From contig NMRA01000572.1 in assembly GCA_002633005.1 (NCBI GenBank), forward strand, positions 70,981 to 110,293: a DNA stretch of 39,313 nucleotides, in the 5' to 3' direction. This document shows, piece after piece, positions 20,253 to 30,290 of the stretch (position 1 is its first letter; the number at the start of each line of letters is the position of its first letter). Source of the DNA: Phoronis australis (taxonomy: Eukaryota; Phoronida; Phoronidae). Below the pieces are notes generated by a model that was not told where the DNA came from, did no database searches, and worked only from the letters and a program-made list of their open reading frames with translations. The position numbers and the translations under genes are program-made.

Positions 20253-22239
20253 AACATGCTGTATATTAGTCGAAGGATGATATACAACATGGTCTTACAG
20301 CAATAAAATAAGTTAAGTTAAATTAAATTTGAAATTAGTTAAAAATGAACGCAAACTCCCTCTATTTGTTCACGCTGTTCGAACTTTTGAAACTCGAATG
20401 ATTGAAAAAATTCGTGTCAAAAAAACTTCCACGAGGTATTGTGTGCTCAGGCCGAATGATGTATTAATGTGCAAGAGTGGTGCAGTGCAAACTTCACATG
20501 GAAAAAATCATGTGTGTAATGTGGGTTACATACTGGTATTTAGTAACAGTGTTTTTGCATGAAATAATAAGCACCGAGGTACTTGGACTGTGTGGAATTC
20601 CATTATTATGTGAGTGGAGTTTGCTGCTTTGCACTGATTATGTGCCCTAAAATGGAAAAAATAGGTCAGTCAAATTGGACAGAGCAGCTGTTATTTTGGC
20701 TTGAGATGTGAACAAGGCCAAATTGTGTACACCAGCTGAGAGAGAATTAGAAAAATGTAAAAATAACAATTTTGTCTATTTTGGTTGAATTTGAGGAAAG
20801 TTTACCATAATTACACTGTAGTTCAGCTGAGAATACAATATATCTAACGTAGACCAACAGCAACTGCTTTTCAATGTAAAACATGTACTTCTCACAATTT
20901 TTGAGGCTGCCATTATGTGAAGCATTCACATTTCATTCTCAAACTAGTAGTGTCTGATGATAGCTATGGTACAGAAATCAAAAATAGATCACCGCTAATT
21001 TGGAGGCAACAAATTTTCTATGAAAATAATCAGAAAATAAAGTTACGCCATATTGTGTCCTTAAATGGTGACATTTTACGGTACCATTTTAGGTTCTCAA
21101 AATTTATCCTTATTTCAATGTTCCCAGCTGTGACAATTCTGAAGTGTTTTTGCGTTAATATGAACTACAGAGAGGAGAACCAGCTCCTGGTTCCTGATTT
21201 AGACTCAAAATGAGCATGGTCATTTGACCTTGTGACCCTTGATAACTGTTCAACTGTTTCCTTGGGTAGAAAGAAATGCAGGTATGAGTGAAACAATAAT
21301 GGTAATCAATAGGGTAAAGCCACAAGCATCTGTTTATCAAGGGCATCTTATGTAATCTGTGTTAAATGATTCAAAGCTATGAATCAACATCATCATGGCT
21401 GCTTTTTTTGAATGAGCATTAGAACTCTTCACATAAGTTAGGTTGTCTGTCTTGTCAGCAGTTTTCATCTAAGATAAAATGTAGCCAATCAAGTATACAT
21501 TATGATGGACAAGAAAAGCTTTCTTTCATTTCCCATATAAGATATGCAGAGGCTCCAAGTCCAACCATTTTGATTTAGAGAGAATTTAGAAAACCCTCTC
21601 AATTTTCTCTCCACCGGTTAAAAACTCCAATTTTGCATTGGTTTTCGCAAATGTTAGCTGGATTTTGGTTTGTCTTATGTCACACTCTAAATTGAACATA
21701 TTTTTTTAGTCTAAAGACTTTGAAAATTTTCTGGAAACCTCAGAAAGGCTTAAAATGCATCTCAGAGCATCTTTTTCAAAAAAGTTCTGGGTGGTTCATA
21801 CCCCTTGAACTAGATTCGCTTTGTGCCTTCGATATTTGCAGTCTTGCCTTTAGCTCTCAGTTTTGCTCTCTACCTTGCGATCTCCCTTTCACAATTACTT
21901 GTTGAAGCTTTTTGATATGAAGCATCAACAGGGGTTATACGGTACAGGATTCCAATATTGGGAGTCCAAATTTTCCAAAAAGAATTGACCTAGTGTGTCT
22001 TGTTCCGCCAGCTCTGGCAGTCCATCGGTACCGCTGCGGCCAAGGTGCCATGTAGTGGTGTATTCAATTATCTAATAGCATAGTACAGTGAAGTGAAAAT
22101 AAAAGTGTCGTTGACAAAACTTAAACCATTTGTTTATTCACTGGCAAAGTGGCTGCCACATTGTCATTTTTTTGCTTAAAAGCAATTTTTTAAATTTGCC
22201 CGTCTTTTTATTCTGGCCATCTCGTCAAACCCATATGAA
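20253..22239. other. No gene recognised
   Basis: AT-rich spacer. Open frames at 20329-20562, 20917-21213 and 21720-21905 have no family features, no splice context and unremarkable composition. Confidence 0.4.
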
Positions 22240-22292
22240 ACAAAATTCTGGCTGCCAAAAGACGGCCAAGACGCCCACTGTATAAACAAACC
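22240..22292 (+). repeat. Partial copy of the dispersed repeat of 16215-16720 and 32835-33410
   Basis: AAAATTCTGGCTGCCAAAAG / ACGGCCAAGACGC matches the AAAATTCTGGCCTCCCAGAA / GACGGCCGTTGC block at 33363-33398. No other blocks of the family are recognised around it. Confidence 0.45.
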
Positions 22293-23316
22293 CCTGAGCA
22301 CCAAACAAAAATTTTACACCATAGCTACCAGTCAACAATATTTTGGAAATTGTGAATATTCACGACACTTCTTCCAAGTTTGTTTTGAAAAGGAATATCA
22401 GTTTTTACATATGAACGTAGGAGCAACATTTGTCGGTTTTCGCAAATGAACATTTCATGTTCAAGATCACCAATCAAGTTATCTTTGACTTCTTTTGTTT
22501 TAATTTTTTGCTCATTTCGAATAATTTAGTTAATAACACTCTGGATATACTTGAGTGGGTATACTGCCTACTACTGGGATGTTAATTTACTTATAGTCTT
22601 TCTGTCAGATATATCTTTCAACTGATAATTGTCATGGTGTGACTACCATGTATAGCTTATCATGTCTGACCTTCAAAAATGAGGAATGATTATCATAGAA
22701 CCAGTTTTTAGGGCAAGTATTATTTGCTATCGCTGTTGAAGCCTCATGGCTTGATAAAAATGCAATTTGCAAACAGGTCTATTCTGATGGATTCAATTAC
22801 TTACAGTTCTTATCTATCCATGATTAATAGGAACCTTCCGCATTGATTGCTCTCCTATGTCGTGAGGTACAAAATAGCGGCGCATCTCTAGATGCAGCAG
22901 GCAGCTCAGCAGATTCGCTTTCGCTCATATGGAGATTCACATGTTAGCATCTGTCATCTAAATACAATTCATTTTATATCATGTTTAAGTTCTTCCGGGA
23001 AAGTATAGACTGCTGTGCTGTGGGCTGCAATGCCTATTCAAGGAAGTGGGATAAGCTGGATAAATGTCCATGTTGTAGTAGCAGTAGCAGCAGTAGTAGC
23101 AGGACAAAAGACGGGAATGCAAAATACGGGAATTCAGAGACACTTGGTCTCCTGCTGCTGTAGTGGATAGCTTTCTGGTGAAACTTCAAACTTGTTAAAC
23201 TTTTTTATTTGTTACAACACCTCCCACATCTGTCTTTTGTTGGTCCTTCAATGGCTCTTGAAGCCTTGACTGAACACTGAGTTTCCTGGTGAAAAATGTG
23301 TTAAATTCTGCTAGAG
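22293..23316. other. No gene recognised; short AGC/AGT run
   Basis: A short trinucleotide run (AGT/AGC mixture, 23075-23101) produces a poly-serine stretch in a 60-codon frame starting at 22981. There is no other support for a gene. Confidence 0.35.
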
Positions 23317-23452
23317 AATGTCTGAAAGTAGTGAATGTCTGAAAGTAGTGAATGTCTGAAAGTAGTGAATGTCTGAAAGTAGTGAATGTCTGAAAGTAGT
23401 GAATGTCTGAAAGTAGTGAATGTCTGAAAGTAGTGAATGTCTGAAAGTAGTG
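23317..23452. repeat. 17-bp minisatellite, eight perfect copies
   Basis: The unit AATGTCTGAAAGTAGTG is repeated eight times without a mismatch (136 bp). The lack of divergence suggests recent expansion. The minus-strand open frame across it exists only because of the repeat. Confidence 0.95.
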
Positions 23453-26400
23453 CTGGTGCTGGTGAGGGTGTTTTTACGGTGTAAGAAAATTTTGCTCTCA
23501 GATGGCACAGTCATCTTTCCTTTAAGGTGAGCAAATTGTCTGCCATTTGCTGATAATCATAGATTTTTTCTGGTAAAGGACCTCTGTTGAACAAGAATGC
23601 TAACAGTTTTCCAATGGAATTTTAGCCAGACAGACTTCTATTGGTGTAAGGGTCATTTTTACCAGTAGCTTATTTTTTTTTTCTCACCACAGTAATCCCT
23701 TGTAGAACGAAAATTGATGTTAAAAGCACATTTACTCAATACAATGAATAAATTAACACAACAACAGATGTAGCCCTCTTCAACTTGCCCATCCGTGTCC
23801 TTTGAAAAAAAACACCCTGGTTACTAAAGTAATGTCGAAAAGGCCATTTGTTTTGCAGTAACTCGTAACTGCAGCAAATGTGACTGCTAATGAAAAAGCT
23901 GGTGTTACAGGAATGACATCCTAGCTAATTACCTGGAAATCCCTGCAATGGATACTTTTCATACATGTTTTCAGGTGTAATCATCTAAATAGATTCTCAT
24001 TCGTAGCTGTCTGCAGGTTTGCTGTGAATGGAAAGTGACTGTGCCATCCATCAGTTCCGTCCTTAAGAATAACATTTGCTTTTTTACCTGTAGTTTGCTT
24101 GTTCTTAAACTAATAACCAAACAATTTATTCCTTTAGTGCTGACAAGTGACTATAGAGCAGGAAAATATTAATGCTGTAGTGTTGGTTAGTGGGCTTCTT
24201 AGCCGCAGTGACACTGGACTGTATTACTATTGATCTCATGTTGCTGTGTTCTACATAAAGACTTGAAATAATATGTGAACAGGAAAGTGTGCTCCAGTGT
24301 ATTTTTATATTTCCATGTGGAACATCAATATAGTAGTACTACTGGACTTGTGTGGTCTGCATTCTGGGATCACGTTACCTGTCAAAAGCGCTATCATCTG
24401 GTTTTGTTAGTTGTAAGCATAGAGAGGTAAATTTTATAGCGGGGAACAAAACAGGTGTGAGTGTCCTACGCATAATTTTTGCCAAATAACTGACTTTGAA
24501 AATAGGCGCGCCATATTGAAATTCACTATCCCACCAGACAGTGATCAGGTCTTAGATGGACAGGAGTGCTGTGCAACCTATAGATGCAATGCGGATAGGA
24601 AGTTCCAACCTTCTGATTTAAACAACGTCTTAACCATAGACATCACATAGACCGGGTGGGTGCCACTCAGATACATGAAGCTGGCATTGTCAATATGACG
24701 CCATATTGGAAGGTGTTACATGGGACAAAATGGCAGAAAACACTGCGAACCTTACGACATCAGTCAGGAAGTGCAGGGGCTCGCAGTGTTATGCTTGCAG
24801 CCAGGAGTTGAGCTTCTTGGTCCTGCCATTGAGTTATGGGTTTTTTGGTTCAGCCATGGAGTTTGGTGGTGCTGCCACTAGGCTTTTTATGTTCTGCCAC
24901 CGTAGTTTAAGCTGAACTAGATGCTGTGTGTAAATTCCGAGAGGATCAAACGAAAACTGCAACCTGTAGGGTGCAAACAAAAATTGACGTCATAGCAACA
25001 TAAATATATTTTCAAACCTCGCAAAAACAAACTTACATTATATACCTCTGTTGTCTAAATATAAAAATTCCACGCCGCCTACTGGAGCAGTGGGGAGTGT
25101 AGTGAATTTTAGTCAATGGGCTGAATGCCGGCGATGGGAAAATATTGCAGTGTTAGGAGCATGACGCAGTATTTTTTAATTTCTTTGTCACGGGTAGCTA
25201 ATTGATGTTTTCATCTTGCCCTGTGGAGTACAGGTGTCCGCTTCAGCAGGCCAAGCAGTCCGGCTCTGCAAGCTAGCAGCGTATACAAATGTTTCTGGCT
25301 AAGTGGGAATTATTCCTTTTACTTGAGACTCATTACTACTTATACCATTTGGCATCATGGCAAGTTTTCTACCTGAAGTTATTTTGCCACCATCAATCAA
25401 TCAGCAATCAGCCACCCGGCTGTAGCAAAGTCGCGTCTTAATTTATTTTCCACATTTTCGCAAGTGTAATTGTCGGGATATTCTAACCGTAGCAATTTTA
25501 TTCAATAATTTGATGTTGCATGTTCGTTGTTCTGTTCATACTGTTTGTTTACCAGAGTTAATTAAATCCAGTAAAACACGCTTAGCCTAGCCTGCCATAG
25601 TCGGCCCCCGGTTGTTATTCAATTGTTGGCGAAGGACTGTTACTAGTCCGTAATTTTATACTAGTGTCCGAAACTATCTTTGTATTCATGATTTGAATCA
25701 TTTATTCCGATAAAACAGCCGAGGACGGCATGCCTTCGTCTTTTGTCAGTGCGAGTGGTCTCGATTGGTCTGCACCGGGTTATCGGCTGCAGGTCCGAGC
25801 CCGGCAAAATAATTTCTGTCAAAATTTATTTTGCCGCATTTTGTCAACATTTTCAGTACAAATTGTCCCTATTTTGGTTTTGTTAAAGTTGAGGTTCGCT
25901 GTTGATTGTTTTATCCTAGTTTGCAGGCTGGTAACAGACACTGCTCCAGTCGCACAGACGGTGTATACTAAGCCTGGGTTCTTCAATGAATTGTACTTCC
26001 GGTTTCGCAGTTAGTTCAAAATGGCAGTGTGATCTTTGGGTCGGAATCGTGAGTGACGCGTTTATTTAAACTTTCTTCAACTACGGATTGTGTATTGGTT
26101 ATGGGATAAGTACTGCATGGTTCCTTATAATGTCTTCTAACCATTTAATAAGGGTTAAAAACGTGTGCTTCTAGGACTTAAAAAACTCATTTCTTAATAT
26201 GAATTCCAAAATCATATTTTCTGTTGTATCATAACAAACAAATCCTGGAAAAATCTGTACTGATGTCGAAGTTGGCATTGGAAATTCTGTACTGAGATTT
26301 GCAATGCTTGCTTACGAGCTCTTGGTTTTGTGAGTCAAAATTTGTGCAAAAAAGTAAAGTGCATAATAACCAAAATATCAAACCTGTATGACTGAATTGC

Positions 26401-26507
26401 ACACCCGACCTATACCCAAAATACAGAATTTCCCACTCGAAACCGAGTGGAAATATACCCAACTGAGCCCGTGTAGCATTAAATAATGACCCCATGTAAA
26501 AATGGCC
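23453..26507. other. Long stretch without a recognised gene
   Basis: About 3 kb of mixed sequence. Candidate frames at 24706-24915, 25730-26014 and 26229-26525 (minus) show no conserved motif. I see no RNA gene, transposon ends or clear repeats apart from poly-T/poly-A tracts. Confidence 0.4.
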
Positions 26508-26594
26508 GGTTAGTACATATATCATATCAAGGCCTGGGAGAGAAATGAACGGTTAGTACATATATCATATCAAGGCCTGGGAGAGAAATGAACG
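26508..26594. repeat. 43-bp perfect tandem duplication
   Basis: A block beginning GGTTAGTACATATATCATAT and ending GAGAGAAATGAAC occurs twice in a row (starts 26508 and 26551) without change, then stops at GGTTCGA. Confidence 0.9.
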
Positions 26595-26903
26595 GTTCGA
26601 AATAATGTGTGGGAGCGGGACTGATCTCTTTATGAGTGTGTGGGGATACTACAAAACTCTAACAAGTGCCTGGTGCTTGATCGGGGGGGGCTTCACATTC
26701 GTTATAGAGGAATGCCGTGGGTGAGAGAAGAATATTTTTATACGTTGGCAACCCTGAGTGATGCACAGGAAAGGAACTGAGTCTGTGTTCTTTGCTTTTA
26801 ACGTTACGGCGTTCTCCTGTTCAGTCCAACTTGTTCGGTTATATAGCACAACAAGTTGGGCGGATGACCGCTGTAGCCAATATATTACACTGACAAGTAC
26901 CGA
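26594..26903. other. No gene recognised
   Basis: Short spacer before the TTAA transposon. It contains a run of eight G (about 26683-26690) and no supported gene. Confidence 0.4.
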
Positions 26904-27241
26904 TTAAAGGCAAAGGCAACCTTTTTTCATGTCATTTCGAGCTAAAATAAGGTTGGTTGGTTATCCTAGACATATATTCCACTTAATTACAGCTTTTCGT
27001 AATTTTATTAATTACTCGTCCGCTACTCCGGAAGTGACGTTTTAGGAGGCAAGCGTTTCCCGCCACTTGGTTTTGCGTTGAGTTTACCGTGCGAATCTGT
27101 TCTGTTCTACTTTTGTTTTGTGCTGTTTTTCAACAATTGTCGCCACCACTTTCCATCGGCGAGTATTCTGCGGCAACATAGGTTAGTAGAGAACTCAACT
27201 ACGTTGGATTTAGGGATTGTTTAGAGTGTTGTAAGCTGAAA

Positions 27242-27603
27242 ATGGCTGGACTCGGTGACCGTATCAAAGTGACAGTAGTGGGAGTGACGGAGACCTTGCT
27301 CACAGCAGCGGTGACGAGGAATTTTTTCACGGACATTCAGTGGGTGGGTACATGTTTGAGCCCGAGTATAACGAGGCAGAGTACGCACAGGCACAGGCAG
27401 CTGTTGAGAGAAACGAGGCGACTACTGGGGACAGACGTGGTGACACATCTTGGTGCAAATGCACTGTGTGCGTTGTTATGCCTACCTCAATGGAATGCTT
27501 GTGCTGTTCAGAGTTCGTCGAGGCCAAGCCACTACCGTACACGGTTAAGTGGATCTCCGGCATACCACGGACAGAGGAACAACTGTCCACGTACTTGCCA
27601 TAG
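27242..27603 (+). pseudogene. P2X7 ballast-like gene, N-terminal relic, element 2
   Basis: Best-preserved copy of the accessory gene. An ATG at 27242 (MAGLGD) is followed after a frameshift and TGA (27256) by an open frame from 27259 to 27600. It reads an acidic/serine leader (SDSSGSDGDLAHSSGDEEFF), VGGYMFEPEYNEAEYAQAQA, then TSWCKCTVCVVMPTSMECLC and CSEF, and loses resemblance after that. W-C-x-C-x2-C-x3-P-x3-E-C-x-C-C matches the start of the cysteine-rich P2X7 C-terminal (ballast) domain, which occurs in vertebrate P2X7 and as separate proteins in invertebrates. The YxFEPE leader is, as I recall, also typical of the stand-alone proteins. The zinc-binding second half is missing because of the internal deletion. 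Biochemical role unknown. Confidence 0.7.
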
Positions 27604-27834
27604 TGTCCCGCGACACACTCCCACTGGATAGTGACCTGAGCACCCAAACTGCTTACATCGTGTCGTGTGATGTGTGACTCCCTCGCCACACATCTGGCAC
27701 CTTCTAAATAGCTCCAACACTTTAGACAAGTCCACAATAAACTTATCAAAGTTTGGCTCACCGATCTGTTCACTGGACGACGAAATGTCCTCTTCACTTG
27801 GGTGTCGAACTGGGCCTGTAATCACCCCCACTAC
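27525..27834 (-). pseudogene. Transposase-like zinc segment downstream of the THAP domain, element 2
   Basis: After a frameshift near 27835 the minus strand reads EEDISSSSEQIGEPNFDKFI, VLELFRRCQMCGEGV, then a second frameshift, then DVSSLGAQVTIQWECVAGHY, GKYVDSCSSVRGMPEIHLTV and YGSGL. R-x-C-x2-C-G ... V-x-W-x-C-x3-H followed by RGMPE-x-(N/H)-L is a familiar block in THAP-linked transposase-like proteins of invertebrates and fish. The frame ends where the P2X7-like relic starts on the other strand. The catalytic DDE part is absent. Confidence 0.65.
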
Positions 27835-28345
27835 TCAATATCGCTGCAGGGCTGCTTAGACGCTCTGGGCAGGAGAAAACAGCACAGGGCGAATCACTAC
27901 TGGTTGCAGGAATGGCACGCTCTGGGGTACGTTCGGAGGCACGGGTGACAGTAGGTGAAGTGCCTCCACTGGCTCCAGTCACTGTACTGGCCACAGCTCG
28001 CAAGGCTTCTCGCTTCAAAAACGCACATCTCGAGGGTGGCGACGGGGCACTGCCAGGAATCAACACAGACGGAATGGCATCCTGCTTCAGGCGTTGTTTC
28101 ACAGGGACCTGCATCAGGTCAGCGTACAAATCCCTTTCGTAATCAGTCGGCAGAAAGTGCTTGCCACACATACGGTAATTCTCGACTGCTTTGTACGTTG
28201 TGTGGACGAGTAACGCTGCGCTCTTCACACGAACGAGCGAAGTACGGCGAAGTGTTTCATCCATCGGAAAGCGATGCAAAGGTACTCCCAAAGTGCGCGT
28301 GAGACGATAATTAGTACATCCCGGTACGCAGCAACAGTGTGGCAT
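27794..28345 (-). CDS. THAP-domain protein (N-terminus of a Kolobok-like transposase), element 2
   Basis: A 183-codon open frame starts MPHCCCVPGCTNYR at 28345, directly downstream of the right inverted repeat. The THAP module spans residues 1-95: Cys5/Cys10, HRFP at 24-27, Cys60-x2-His63 with HF following, and DAIPSVL at 89-95, equivalent to the AVPTIF-type end of THAP domains. The invariant THAP tryptophan is replaced by Ser in RRTSLV (residues 33-38), whereas element 1 retains it (HRTWLV). After residue 95 comes a Ser/Pro/Thr-rich linker, and the frame ends at the frameshift near 27835. It would bind the element's own ends. As it stands it is a truncated, probably inactive protein. Confidence 0.75.
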   Translation of the reverse strand: MPHCCCVPGCTNYRLTRTLGVPLHRFPMDETLRRTSLVRVKSAALLVHTTYKAVENYRMCGKHFLPTDYERDLYADLMQVPVKQRLKQDAIPSVLIPGSAPSPPSRCAFLKREALRAVASTVTGASGGTSPTVTRASERTPERAIPATSSDSPCAVFSCPERLSSPAAILSSGGDYRPSSTPK

Positions 28346-28614
28346 GTTGACTGGCTAGTAAATGAAAGCAAACGACGACGGAACTTAACACAACCGAGGT
28401 AGAACAATGACTGAGTCGGCAACTCTCACAGTCAGACTATATGCAAAGAAATTGGCGCGAAATGCTTGCCTCCTAAAACGTCACTTCCGAAGTAGCAGAC
28501 GAGTAAATGACAAAATTACGAAAAGCTGTAATTAAGTGGAAAATATGTCTAGGATAACCAACCAACCTTATTTTAGCTCAAAATGACATGAAAAAAGGTT
28601 GCCTTCTCCTTTAA

Positions 28615-29138
28615 GTCCGTTCTGGCATTTAGGATTGGAGGGTCGGCTCTCATTGGTTTGATAATTGCTCTAATCTCCGATAAGATGGTGTCTTGCATGA
28701 TTGGGATGTGCTGTTAAAAATAAGTTAAGTTTATAAGATGTTTGAACATAAAGCAATAAAATTTCTGAATTCCACATCAAATAATGATCATGCTTATAGT
28801 TTTTGAATCGCCAAAATTGCCCAACTAGAACCGCAGTGTAGACTTAATCCTTAATATATTCTGTCGGAACCTACCAATGCACTGGGTTTGACTGTGTTCA
28901 CATGTGATCTGTAGTAAGCCTGGTAGATAATTGGCCTGCATGTTGTCGTAACAGACAAAAGACTGTGTTCAGCAGTTAATAAAGGAGCTACTCTGTCTGG
29001 TACTCACTTAACCAGAGAACGCCCTAATGAACTTCAAAAACCTGTCATTTATTTTTCACAGCAGTTCACTTTAAATTTAGACCCCATTAAAAGCGACCTG
29101 GGTCATATTTCAATATTACAAAGTTACCCGGGATCATT
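28615..29138. other. No gene recognised
   Basis: Spacer between TTAA transposon 2 and the CTCF-motif repeat array. Confidence 0.4.
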
Positions 29139-30290
29139 TTTATGCGTCCACATATTTATATGTGGACACATGCCGTCAACTCCGTCCGTCCGGGTGGCAT
29201 CCGTCCGGCGTCCGCTGCTCTATCTCCAAAACCCCTTTGACATACGTTCATGAAATTTGGCATATATGTTCCATTCATGAATGGGACGGCATGAGTGAAC
29301 TTTCGGGCGGATCCGACTACCGGTGTGCCCCCTTGTGGCAATTTTAGTTTTTTACGCATGTGTGTGCTTACTATGAAGACGATGGTTGACGTTGATTATC
29401 CAACGATTTCAACTACTGTGGTGCCTCCTAGTGGCAGTTTTGTCTCTTTTTGCGCCTATGGCTGTATCTTCTAAAGCGTTCGCAGGATCTTTACAAAATT
29501 TAGTAAGTATATTTATATTATGTAAACAATGAATGATGACGACTTTTGGACAGATCCGACTACCGGTGTGCCCCCTAGTGGCAATTTTATTTTTTTACGT
29601 TTACCTTTGTATCTTCCAAAGTCCTCAATGGATTTTCATGAAATTTAATATATAGGCACCTATTAGTGGGATGACGCTGTCATCTCGTTTTCAGATGGAT
29701 TCGATGTAGTTAGTGCCATCTAGTGGCCATTTTTACTGTTTTCGAGTCTGTTTTTTGCGTCCACCCTTCTATCAACCAAACCGCTGAAAGGGTGATTGTG
29801 AAAATTGGCATGTATGTGCTTACTATAAACAAGACAGTTGACGATGATTTTTTGACGATTTCGAGTACTGTGGTGCCTCCTAGTGGCAGTTTTGTCTTTG
29901 TTGCGCCTATGGCTGTATCTCCTAAACCGTTCACAGGATCTTTACTTAATTTAGCAAGTGTATTTATGTGATTTTGGCTATGGATGATGACGACTTTCAG
30001 ACAGACCTGACTACTGCTGTGCCCCCTAGTGTCAATTGTAGTTTTTTACGTTTTACTCGGTATCTGCAAAGGTCCTTAACAGATTTTCATAAAATTTTAC
30101 ATATAGGCATCTATTGGTGTGATGATGCTATCTGCCTGTTTTTGGATGGAATCAAGGTATTTTGCACCACCTAGTGGCCACTTTTGCTGTTTTCAAATCT
30201 TGTTTTTGGTGTCCATCCCTGTATCAACCAAACATTTGAAAAGGCGTGTATGTTCTCAGTGTGAAGACGACTAAGTTGACATTGTTCAAA
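29139..30290 (+). repeat. Tandem array of ~145-160-bp units, each with a CTCF-like motif; ~450-bp higher-order period
   Basis: The array begins with a hairpin (TGCGTCCACATAT / ATATGTGGACAC, 29140-29167) and a unit matching the inverted single copy at 8087-8322. Three unit types then follow in the order C-A-B-C-A-B. C has GTGCCTCCTAGTGGCAG (29421, 29873), A has GTGCCCCCTAGTG (29568, 30019), and B has ACCTAGTGGCCA/ATCTAGTGGCCA (29713, 30164). Equivalent types are about 450 bp apart. Intervening sequence is also conserved (CGCCTATGGCTGTATCT, GATTTTCATGAAATTT / GATTTTCATAAAATTT, TATCAACCAAAC). Open frames within it are repeat-derived. Confidence 0.85.
29325..30178 (-). promoter_or_regulatory. Seven co-oriented CTCF-core-like motifs
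   Basis: Motif positions are 29325-29339, 29421-29435, 29568-29582, 29713-29727, 29873-29887, 30019-30033 and 30164-30178. Read on the minus strand all have the form GCCACTAGGGGGCAC or a close variant. Those at 29568 and 29713 fit CCASYAGRKGGCRS fully; the others differ at one position. Spacings are 96, 147, 145, 160, 146 and 145 bp. The match is sequence only and binding is not shown. Confidence 0.45.

Larger units (their letters stand above)
26908..28610 (-). mobile_element. TTAA transposon 2 (Kolobok-like), internally deleted, 1703 bp
   Basis: Flanked by TTAA at 26904-26907 and 28611-28614. The ends AGGCAAAGGCAACC and GGTTGCCTTCTCCT begin inverted repeats of about 150 bp (26908-27062 and 28455-28610) that stay readable throughout (TCATGTCATTT, AAATAAGGTTGGTTGGTTAT, GTAATTTTATTAATTACTCG, GACGTTTTAGGAGGCAAGC and their inverses). 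It is the same family as element 1 and lies in the opposite orientation. A plus-strand P2X7-like gene starts near the left end; a minus-strand THAP/transposase gene starts near the right end. They meet at about 27510-27540, where the centre of a longer element appears to be missing. Confidence 0.9.

Noticed and set aside
22981-23163. Short frame with poly-serine
   Set aside because: The serine run comes from an AGC/AGT simple repeat; no splice context or homology.
23311-23514. Repetitive minus-strand frame (HSLLSDIHYFQTFTTF-type)
   Set aside because: Created by the eight perfect 17-bp units; not a protein gene.
25730-26014. 94-codon plus-strand frame
   Set aside because: Starts with ATG but has no domain, no repeat relation and no splice evidence.
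27327-27797. 156-codon minus-strand frame in transposon 2, taken as one gene
   Set aside because: Only its middle (DVSSLGAQ to YGSGL) is transposase-like. The start is out of phase with the zinc segment and the end is antisense to the P2X7-like relic.
27955-28302. 115-codon plus-strand frame
   Set aside because: Antisense shadow of the THAP frame.
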